DNA of 64,000 nucleotides from an uncultured Clostridia bacterium (lineage in GTDB: Bacteria; Bacillota; Clostridia; Christensenellales; Borkfalkiaceae). Positions 25,603-32,110 of the stretch are shown here, piece after piece. The DNA lies in the NCBI GenBank assembly GCA_934254815.1, contig CAKQME010000006.1, positions 73,577 to 137,576 of the forward strand. Direction: 5' to 3'. Position numbers and translations under genes: made by a program. The notes beneath the pieces were generated by a model. That model worked only from the letters and a program-made list of their open reading frames with translations, was not told where the DNA came from and did no database searches. The stretch's first letter is position 1. Each line of letters opens with the position of its first letter.

Positions 25603-26433
25603 TTATACGCCGCTGTAGGCGGAAAATCCGCCGTCTACGGGAATAACCGTACCCGTGACAAATCCGCTGGCGCCGTCGTCTATCAGCCAGAACAGACAGC
25701 CCAACAAATCGTCGATTTCTCCGAATTTCTTCATCGGGGTAGCGTTTAAAATCTTTTCGGTTCTCGCTGTAGGCGTTCCGTCGTCATTGAACAACAACGC
25801 GCGATTCTGGTTTGTCACGAAAAAACCGGGCGCGATAGCGTTGCAACGAATATGACACGGCGCGAAATGTACCGCAAGCCATTCCGTAAAATTCGAAATT
25901 CCCGCTTTAGCCGCAGAATACGCGGGTATTTTAGTGAGCGGGCGATAGGCGTTCATAGACGATATGTTGATTATGTTTCCGCCTGTTTTAACCATTCCTT
26001 TGGCGAACACCTGCGTTACGAGAAACGCGGACGTTATATTGAGGTCGAACACGAATTTAAACCCGCTTTCGTCAAGCGCAAAGAAATCTTTCAAGCCCTC
26101 GGTTTCGGGGAACATATACTCGTTGTCGCAAGTGGCTTTAGGATTGTTGCCTCCCGCGCCGTTAATAAGCACGTCGACCTTACCGAAATTATCGATAACC
26201 GTATTATAGGCTTCAGTTATGCTTTCTTTATCAAGACAGTTGCAACGTATCGCAACCGCGTTTTCGCCTATTTCGTCCGCAATCTTTTCAGCCGCGTCGT
26301 AATTGATATCGAGCAGGGCGACGTTAGCCCCCTGCGTTGCCAAAGCGCGCGCAAATTCTCCGCAGATAATTCCGCCCGCACCCGTAATAGCTACCGTTTT
26401 TCCGCTTAAATCTATACTGAACGGTATTTTCAT
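25603..26433 (-). CDS. uxuB: SDR-type D-mannonate oxidoreductase (fructuronate reductase)
   Basis: Short-chain dehydrogenase of 276 residues. TGAGGIICGEFA is the NAD(P) loop near 17-28, INGAGG follows, and S...YSAAK holds the catalytic Ser, Tyr and Lys. It is the SDR form of mannonate oxidoreductase used by Gram-positive bacteria (YjmF-like) and reduces fructuronate to mannonate. The assignment rests mainly on its ATGA overlap with uxuA, since SDR specificity is hard to read. AAGGAG lies 8 nt before the ATG. Confidence 0.85.
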   Translation of the reverse strand: MKIPFSIDLSGKTVAITGAGGIICGEFARALATQGANVALLDINYDAAEKIADEIGENAVAIRCNCLDKESITEAYNTVIDNFGKVDVLINGAGGNNPKATCDNEYMFPETEGLKDFFALDESGFKFVFDLNITSAFLVTQVFAKGMVKTGGNIINISSMNAYRPLTKIPAYSAAKAGISNFTEWLAVHFAPCHIRCNAIAPGFFVTNQNRALLFNDDGTPTARTEKILNATPMKKFGEIDDLLGCLFWLIDDGASGFVTGTVIPVDGGFSAYSGV

Positions 26434-27476
26434 TTTTTCTTCTCCTTTAAATCTTTTTCTACCGCTTCGAAAAGCCCGCCTAAATACGCCGCGCCCAACG
26501 CCCTGTCGTATAAACCGTAACCGGGTTTTGCGTCTTCGCCCCAGATATTTCTGCCGTGATCGGGGCGCAAATACCCGTCGAATCCGTTTTCGACGAGTGC
26601 TTTTACTATCGAATAAATATCAACGTTGCCCTCGTTCGTCTGATGTCCGTTTTCGTAAAAATCGGTTTCGGATGTGTATTTGAGCTGTCTTAAATGAGCG
26701 AAATATATACGCTTGGCATACTTTGCCGCCATTGCCGGCAGATCGTTGAATCTGCCCGCGCCAAGACTGCCCGTGCAGAAAGTTAATCCGTTATGCGGAT
26801 TCGGCACAGCCGCAAAAAGTCGGTCGTAATCTTCTTCTCTGCCGACTATTCTCGGCAACCCGAAGATATCCCACGGCGGATCGTCGGGGTGAATAGCCAT
26901 ATTTATGCCCGCCTCTTCGCACGCAGGCATTATCGCGTTAAGAAAATACACGAGATTATCGAACAATTTTTCATGCGTTACGTTTTCGTATTGCTTTAAA
27001 AGTCCGTTAAGCTGTTCGGGCGTATAGCTCTCGTCCCAACCGGGAAGTCTGAGATTATGCTTGTCCAGCTTCTGAAAATCGGCTTCGGAATAAGCGAGCG
27101 AAGTCGACCCGTCTTCGTGTTTATAGTATAAATTCGTTCTGAACCAGTCGAAAACGGGCATAAAGTTATAGCAAACGCACTTTACGCCTATTTTTCCGCA
27201 GTTGATTATATTCTGCTTATACGCTTCGATATATTTGTCGCGGGTCGGCAGACCGAGTTTTATATCCTCATGAACGGGAATACTCTCTATAACTTCGGTT
27301 TCAAGCCCTGCCGCGGCGGCAAGATTTTTAAGTTTTTCGAGTTTTTCAACGCTCCACACGTTGCCTACGGGTTCGTCGTACACGGCGGTGACGACCCCCG
27401 TCATACCCTGTATCTGCTTTATGTAGTTAAGCGGAATACAATCTTTTTCGCCATACCAACGAAAGGTTAATTTCAT
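26430..27476 (-). CDS. uxuA: mannonate dehydratase
   Basis: The start is ATG 27476 (MKLTFRWYGE) with AGGAGG 7-8 nt upstream, giving 348 residues, the usual UxuA length. The family pattern is clear: KQIQGMTGVVTA at the N-terminus, CVCYNFMPVFDW, MAIHPDDPPW with metal-binding His/Asp, and LRPDHGR near the C-terminus. It dehydrates D-mannonate to 2-keto-3-deoxygluconate. Together with uxuB and the beta-glucuronidase at 2.1-3.8 kb it forms most of a glucuronide route; uxaC and kdgK/kdgA are not in the window. Confidence 0.95.
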   Translation of the reverse strand: MKLTFRWYGEKDCIPLNYIKQIQGMTGVVTAVYDEPVGNVWSVEKLEKLKNLAAAAGLETEVIESIPVHEDIKLGLPTRDKYIEAYKQNIINCGKIGVKCVCYNFMPVFDWFRTNLYYKHEDGSTSLAYSEADFQKLDKHNLRLPGWDESYTPEQLNGLLKQYENVTHEKLFDNLVYFLNAIMPACEEAGINMAIHPDDPPWDIFGLPRIVGREEDYDRLFAAVPNPHNGLTFCTGSLGAGRFNDLPAMAAKYAKRIYFAHLRQLKYTSETDFYENGHQTNEGNVDIYSIVKALVENGFDGYLRPDHGRNIWGEDAKPGYGLYDRALGAAYLGGLFEAVEKDLKEKKK

Positions 27477-27495
27477 AACTATTCCTCCTACCCCT

Positions 27496-27524
27496 ATAAT
27501 ATAATAATACGGCGAAAAAATCAA
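27496..27524 (-). promoter_or_regulatory. uxuA promoter
   Basis: TTGATT-N17-TATTAT on the minus strand, 20 bp before the uxuA start. No copy of the AraC-type operator is visible here, so uxuAB is probably under separate control. Confidence 0.6.
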
Positions 27525-27646
27525 TCGTTTTATAAATATTAAATTTACGAATTTCTATCATAATTTAACAAATCGAATTGCCGTTTTATCGTCGTGTTTT
27601 TTCTCGTTCCGACCGTCCGACTAATAATACCGACGGCAAAAAACTA

Positions 27647-27675
27647 TTGACAACCGACGATATTTGTGCTATTGT
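27647..27675 (+). promoter_or_regulatory. promoter of the RpiB-family gene
   Basis: TTGACA-N17-TATTGT, with transcription starting about 27 nt before the ATG; AAAGGGAG lies between. Confidence 0.7.
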
Positions 27676-27708
27676 ATATGTACCGATAAAAAATAAAGGG
27701 AGTATGAT

Positions 27709-28281
27709 ATGAAAACTATTAAAGACAAATATCTTGTCGTAGGCGCGGATTTCGCGGGTTTTCCGCTTAAAGAAGCGGTAGTAGCGCACCTTGAAAAGAA
27801 AGGTTGGAAAATTCTCGATCTCGGCGTAAAAAAGGACAGCGACCCCAACGATACCGATTTAATGTTCCACAGAGTCGGGCTTCGCGTAGGCGCGGAAATT
27901 TCCGAGGGTAATTACGAACGTGCGCTTTTATTCTGCGGCACGGGTATGGGAATACATATCGCGGCGAGCAAATGCCCGCACGTTCACGCAGGCGTAGTCG
28001 AAAGCGTACCTGCGGCGAGAAGAGCCATTACGGGTAACGGAGTAAACGTACTCGCCATGGGCGCGTTTTACGTTGCGCCCGCTATGGGTTGCGACATTGC
28101 CGACGCTTATCTTTCGGCAACGCTCGGCAGCGACCAGACCTGGTGGCATAATTTCTATGAGTTCCACAAACTCGCTATCGACGAGCTTGAAGCTTTTAAT
28201 TACGACGAATACAAGAAAAACGGATTTAAAGTAAACAAACTCGGAGATTACGATCTGGTTTTGGAAGATAAACCCGACTGA
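27709..28281 (+). CDS. RpiB/LacA/LacB family sugar-phosphate isomerase
   Basis: The 190-residue protein has the RpiB fold marks: GADFAGFPLKEAV at the start, LFCGTGMGIHIAASK (substrate and catalytic loop) and a C-terminal extension beyond the usual ~150 residues. Relatives include ribose-5-phosphate isomerase B, galactose-6-phosphate isomerase subunits and DhuI-type uronate isomerases. Its position divergent from uxuAB makes an isomerase of uronate or pentose breakdown plausible, but the substrate is not settled. It is monocistronic, closed by a terminator at 28310-28335. Confidence 0.8.
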   Translation: MKTIKDKYLVVGADFAGFPLKEAVVAHLEKKGWKILDLGVKKDSDPNDTDLMFHRVGLRVGAEISEGNYERALLFCGTGMGIHIAASKCPHVHAGVVESVPAARRAITGNGVNVLAMGAFYVAPAMGCDIADAYLSATLGSDQTWWHNFYEFHKLAIDELEAFNYDEYKKNGFKVNKLGDYDLVLEDKPD

Positions 28282-28309
28282 TAATTATTTCAGAGTATTT
28301 AACCGATAA

Positions 28310-28335
28310 AAAAGGGGCGTTGAAACGCCCCTTTT
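28310..28335 (+). terminator. bidirectional terminator between the RpiB-family gene and upp
   Basis: Perfect 11-bp stem AAAAGGGGCGT / ACGCCCCTTTT with a TGAA loop, T or A rich on both sides. It lies between convergent genes. Confidence 0.9.
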
Positions 28336-28347
28336 ATTATTTAACTT

Positions 28348-28986
28348 TTATTTCGTGCCGAAGATACGGTCGCCCGCGTCTCCGAGACCGGGTAAAATAT
28401 ATCCGTTTTCGTTTAAACATCTGTCGAGCGTAGAAACGTAAATTTCAACGTCGGGATATTTTTCGGCAACTTTCTGTACGCCCTCCGGCGCGCCGATTAT
28501 AGCAAGGAATTTTATATGTTTGCAGCCGCGTTTTTTAAGCAACGCGATAGCGTCGCAGCCGCTTCCGCCTGTCGCAAGCATAGGGTCTACAAGCATTACC
28601 ACTTTATCTTCTATACCCGACGGCAACTTGCAATAATATTCCTGCGGTTCTAACGTTTCTTCGTTACGATACATACCGATATGCCCGACTTTCGCCGCGG
28701 GGAAAAGGGTAAGTATTCCGTTTACCATACCTAAGCCCGCTCTTAAAATGGGAACGATAGCGATGGAATTTTCTTTTACTATAGTCTGTTTTACGGTTTC
28801 AAGCGGAGTTTCGACCTCTATTTCCTGCGTGGGAACTTCTTTGAAACTCTCGTAAGCCATAAGCGTGGCGATTTCTTCGATAACCTCGCGGAACTGCTTA
28901 GTGGTTGTGTTTTTATCCCTGATTATCGCGACTTTATGTCTGATAAGCGGGTGATCGAGAATGTGAACGTTAGGATAAGTTTTCAT
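28348..28986 (-). CDS. upp: uracil phosphoribosyltransferase (copy 1)
   Basis: Full-length Upp of 212 residues with HPLIRHK at the N-terminus, PILRAGLGM, and the PRPP loop VMLVDPMLATGGS. It converts uracil and PRPP to UMP. A second, clearly homologous but divergent upp lies at 29537-30178, and the C-terminal GDAGDRIFGTK is identical in both. GAGG lies 8 nt before the ATG. Confidence 0.97.
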   Translation of the reverse strand: MKTYPNVHILDHPLIRHKVAIIRDKNTTTKQFREVIEEIATLMAYESFKEVPTQEIEVETPLETVKQTIVKENSIAIVPILRAGLGMVNGILTLFPAAKVGHIGMYRNEETLEPQEYYCKLPSGIEDKVVMLVDPMLATGGSGCDAIALLKKRGCKHIKFLAIIGAPEGVQKVAEKYPDVEIYVSTLDRCLNENGYILPGLGDAGDRIFGTK

Positions 28987-29009
28987 TATTTTTTCCTCTC
29001 TTTATTTAT

Positions 29010-29038
29010 TTGCTATTCTCCGCGGATTATGATACAAT
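29010..29038 (+). promoter_or_regulatory. candidate promoter of the DUF523 gene
   Basis: TTGCTA-N17-TACAAT ending 18 bp before the ATG. A CTCCGC/GCGGAG inverted repeat (29018-29023, 29043-29048) overlaps the ribosome site. Confidence 0.45.
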
Positions 29039-29055
29039 AAAAGCGGAGGTTTTTT

Positions 29056-29475
29056 ATGAAAAAAATACTCGTAAGCGCGTGTTTATTCGGCAATAATTGC
29101 CGTTATAAAGGCGACAACTGTTACAGCGAAAAATTAGCTCGGCTCGGCAAAGACGCAATACTTATTCCCGTTTGCCCCGAACAATTAGGCGGACTCGCCA
29201 CGCCCCGTCACCCTGCCGAAAGGGTCGGTGAGCGCATTATTTCCGACGTGGGGGTCGACGTAACCGAAGAGTACGCCCGCGGAGCGGATTTGGCAGTCGG
29301 AATAGCCAAAGCAAACGCCGTAGATTACTGCGTAATGAAAGCCAAAAGCCCGTCCTGCGGGAAAGGCGTTATTTACGACGGAACATTTACCGGCGGCAAA
29401 GTGAGCGGTAACGGTCTGACTACCGAAAAATTACTCGAAGCAGGGTTTACCGTACTGACCGAAGACGAGATTTAA
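29056..29475 (+). CDS. DUF523 protein, TudS-like thiouracil desulfurase candidate
   Basis: The 139-residue stand-alone DUF523 protein has Cys at 9, 15 and 22 (SACLFGNNCRYKGDNC), then PVCPEQLGGL, TPRHPAER and KAKSPSCGKG. In TudS-type members three cysteines hold a [4Fe-4S] cluster that removes sulfur from 2-thiouracil, giving uracil. Its place between two upp genes and near uraA makes a thiopyrimidine salvage role attractive. Function is inferred from family and context. GGAGG lies 6 nt before the ATG. Confidence 0.75.
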   Translation: MKKILVSACLFGNNCRYKGDNCYSEKLARLGKDAILIPVCPEQLGGLATPRHPAERVGERIISDVGVDVTEEYARGADLAVGIAKANAVDYCVMKAKSPSCGKGVIYDGTFTGGKVSGNGLTTEKLLEAGFTVLTEDEI

Positions 29476-29536
29476 TCCGTAACTACAGCCAAAAACCGAC
29501 AAACACTCCTCTTTGACACAACGGGGATTATTATTT

Positions 29537-30178
29537 TTATTTCGTGCCGAAGATACGGTCGCCCGCGTCTCCGAACGCAGTGACGATATAACCGTGTTCG
29601 TTTAACGGAGCGTCGGCGTAATGCGCAACGTAGATATGCACGTCGGGGTGCGCGGTTGCAACCCTCTTTATTCCCTCCGGCGCGGCGATAAGCGATAAAA
29701 GTTTAATCTTTTTATATCCCCTTTCTTTTATGAAATCGATAGCGGCTTTCGCGCTTCCGCCCGTAGCCAACGCGGGGTCTACGACGATACACGTTCCGTC
29801 GATGCAGTCTTTAGGTAATTTACAATAATATTCGTGCGGTTCCAAAGTCTCTTCGTCGCGATAAAGCCCGATATGACCTATTTTAGCCGTCGGGAAAAGC
29901 GCGGTAAGACCGTCGACCATTCCCAAGCCCGCTCTGAGTATCGGCACTATGGCGATAGGCTCGGTGATAACCGGCGATTTGAATTTCGACAGCGGAGCCT
30001 GTATTTCAACGTCCGTCGTCGGGAGATCTCTGAAAGCCTCGTAACCCATAAGCATGGCTATTTCGGAAACTATTTCGCGAAATTCCTTGGTATTCGTGGT
30101 TACGTCGCAAAGATGCGTTATTTTATGCGCTATAAGCGGGTGGTTCATTAAAGTTACGTTTTTCATATAATCCTGCAT
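29537..30178 (-). CDS. upp: uracil phosphoribosyltransferase (copy 2)
   Basis: Upp paralogue of 213 residues with NHPLIAHK, PILRAGLGMVDGL and PRPP loop CIVVDPALATGGS. The two copies differ throughout, so this is an old duplication rather than a recent one. GAGG lies 9 nt before ATG 30178; an internal ATG at 30166 (MKNVTLMNHP) is an alternative that aligns better with copy 1. Confidence 0.95.
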   Translation of the reverse strand: MQDYMKNVTLMNHPLIAHKITHLCDVTTNTKEFREIVSEIAMLMGYEAFRDLPTTDVEIQAPLSKFKSPVITEPIAIVPILRAGLGMVDGLTALFPTAKIGHIGLYRDEETLEPHEYYCKLPKDCIDGTCIVVDPALATGGSAKAAIDFIKERGYKKIKLLSLIAAPEGIKRVATAHPDVHIYVAHYADAPLNEHGYIVTAFGDAGDRIFGTK

Positions 30179-30198
30179 ATATTTATACCTCGTTTAAC

Positions 30199-30227
30199 AG
30201 TATATCACTTTTTAATTCCGATTTCAA
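30199..30227 (-). promoter_or_regulatory. promoter of upp copy 2
   Basis: TTGAAA-N17-TATACT on the minus strand, about 20 bp before the start. No attenuator hairpin fits in the short leader, unlike uraA. Confidence 0.65.
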
Positions 30228-30237
30228 TAATTTATAG

Positions 30238-30272
30238 AAAAATTCCGCCGCAATTTTATTTTGCGGCGGAAT
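30238..30272 (-). terminator. terminator of uraA
   Basis: Perfect 12-bp stem ATTCCGCCGCAA / TTGCGGCGGAAT followed on the minus strand by TTTTTC, 13 bp after the uraA stop. Confidence 0.9.
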
Positions 30273-30284
30273 GGTTATTATTTA

Positions 30285-31817
30285 TTATACCGCTTCGGCG
30301 TCGTCTTTCTTTTCGCCCTCGAATTTCATATCGGGAAGATTTTCCTGTATCGCGCCGTTGTCGACTTTATCTTTGCCGCTGTGCGTAATGAAGTTTACGA
30401 TTATACCTACTATCATAGCGACCGCAAGCGAAGTTACCTGAATGAGCGGGTTGCCCGTCAAGCTGTTCTTACCGAAGTTGAGAACTACTCCGCCGATACC
30501 GAGAACGAGTATCGCCGCGCAGGGATAAAGATTTCTGTTATCGGAAAGGTCTACGTCTTTAAGCATCTGAAGTCCGCTTACAGAGATGAAACCGTACATC
30601 GCTATGCACGCGCCGCCCATTACGCATTTCGGAAGCATATTGATTATCGCTACGAAAGGCGAGATGAACGAAACGACCATACACATAATCGCAGTGGTGA
30701 ATATCGTCATAGTGGAAGCGTTTTTGGAAAGTGCTACGCAGCTTATCGATTCGCCGTAAGTCGTGTTCGCGCAACCGCCGAAGAACGCGCCTACCATAGA
30801 GCCTACGCCGTCTCCGAGAAGAGTGTTATGTAAGCCGGGGTCTTCGAGAAGATCTTTTTCTACTATATTAGAAAGGTTTTCGTGGTCGGAAATGTGCTGA
30901 GCGAGTTCGACTACCGCGATAGGCACGAAGAGGACGGCTAAGTTACCGATTGCCGAACCGTCAAGTACGAAATCTCTAACTATCGTCGCGCCGTTTTCAG
31001 CCGTATAGGTAAGACCTTTCTGCGTTATTGCCTGCAAAAACGTAAATTTCGGGTAATCGAAGAAGCTCTTGAACGTTACGGGACTGAAGCACTCTTTGAT
31101 AGGAGTGAAATCGACTATTCTCATTTCCATACAGAACGCGCTGTCGTTGATATATCCGAAAAGAGTTATTAATATAGCAAGTATAAGCCCCGAACCGATA
31201 CCGATTATGAACGGAATGAGTTTAGCCATTCCTTTACCCTTAACCGAAGCGAGAACTATCATTACGAACGTGAACAAACCTACGACTATGTACCAAAGGC
31301 TGTATTTAGCTCCGCCGTTGTACATCATCCAGTTGCTTGCCGTACCCGAAAGGGAAAGACCGATAATCGCAAGGACGGGTCCTATTATAACGTGAGGAAG
31401 AAGTTTCTTTATCCAGCCCGCGCCTACGAGTTTGATTATCAAAGCGATTATCGCATATACGAGACCCGCAAAACCTACGCCGATTATCAAGCCCCAATAA
31501 CCGAAGTTGTTTGTAGCCACCGCGCAGAGCGCGCCGAGAAACGTAAACGACGAACCGAGGAATACAGGGCTTTTAAACCTTGTAAACAAAAGGTATACGA
31601 GCGAACCTGCGCCCGCGCCGAAGAACGCCGCTGCGGGGTCGCATTTGAGATACGCCGTATAAATAACGCCTGCCGCGTCTTTATACTCGATTGCCGTACC
31701 GCTGACGAGTATGGGAACGAGCAAAGTCGCCGCCATGATTGCGATCATCTGCTGGAAAGCGAACACAAGGTTCTTTCCGAACTTAGGTCTGTCTTTGATG
31801 CCGTAAGTGAGTTGCAT
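30285..31817 (-). CDS. uraA: uracil permease (NCS2 family)
   Basis: The 510-residue membrane protein has about 14 hydrophobic segments and NCS2 features: FAFQQMIAIMAATLLVPILV in the first helix, VELAQHISDHENLSNIV around the proton/substrate site, and GDGVGSMVGAFFGGCANTTYGE. It imports uracil by proton symport. The C-terminal tail is hydrophilic and acidic. AAGGAG lies 10 nt before the ATG. Expression is probably controlled by the PyrR attenuator in its leader. Confidence 0.95.
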   Translation of the reverse strand: MQLTYGIKDRPKFGKNLVFAFQQMIAIMAATLLVPILVSGTAIEYKDAAGVIYTAYLKCDPAAAFFGAGAGSLVYLLFTRFKSPVFLGSSFTFLGALCAVATNNFGYWGLIIGVGFAGLVYAIIALIIKLVGAGWIKKLLPHVIIGPVLAIIGLSLSGTASNWMMYNGGAKYSLWYIVVGLFTFVMIVLASVKGKGMAKLIPFIIGIGSGLILAILITLFGYINDSAFCMEMRIVDFTPIKECFSPVTFKSFFDYPKFTFLQAITQKGLTYTAENGATIVRDFVLDGSAIGNLAVLFVPIAVVELAQHISDHENLSNIVEKDLLEDPGLHNTLLGDGVGSMVGAFFGGCANTTYGESISCVALSKNASTMTIFTTAIMCMVVSFISPFVAIINMLPKCVMGGACIAMYGFISVSGLQMLKDVDLSDNRNLYPCAAILVLGIGGVVLNFGKNSLTGNPLIQVTSLAVAMIVGIIVNFITHSGKDKVDNGAIQENLPDMKFEGEKKDDAEAV

Positions 31818-31877
31818 TTTCTTTTTTCTCCTTGAAAAAAAATTTTTGAAAATCCTCAGGGTCGCAGACTATCGCAT

Positions 31878-31973
31878 AAAAAAACGCCTTGCCTTATTAT
31901 GGCAAGACGCAGTAATTGCTTATAGTTTATACCCATCTTGCCGATATCTCTGTATCGCCTTTAAAGATTTATC
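31878..31973 (-). promoter_or_regulatory. PyrR-binding attenuator leader of uraA
   Basis: Minus-strand RNA. A hairpin CGATA-CAGAGA-TATCG (31957-31942) shows the CNGNGA hexaloop bound by PyrR. Next, GGCAAGA (31942-31936) can pair with TCTTGCC (31907-31901) as an antiterminator. That same TCTTGCC is the 5' arm of a terminator (CGTCTTGCC / GGCAAGGCG, 31909-31885) followed by seven T. This is the standard layout: PyrR-UMP holds the first hairpin and lets the terminator form. Confidence 0.85.
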
Positions 31974-31979
31974 GTGTGT

Positions 31980-32008
31980 ATGATACCACATTGAAAGACA
32001 TAAGTCAA
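31980..32008 (-). promoter_or_regulatory. uraA promoter
   Basis: TTGACT-N17-TATCAT on the minus strand, start near 31973, giving a leader of about 155 nt that holds the attenuator. Confidence 0.7.
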
Positions 32009-32059
32009 CCATATTTCTATGCTTTATTCAAAAAAATTTTCGGCGGCGGGGCTTTTCCC

Positions 32060-32088
32060 TTGTAAATAGTCGCCCTTTGTGCTAAAAT
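32060..32088 (+). promoter_or_regulatory. promoter of yfhO and probably the aro operon
   Basis: TTGTAA-N17-TAAAAT, start near 32095, with AAGGA before the yfhO ATG. No separate promoter is evident before aroF, whose ATG follows the yfhO stop by one base. Confidence 0.6.
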
Positions 32089-32110
32089 TATAATTAAGGA
32101 ATATAGACCG

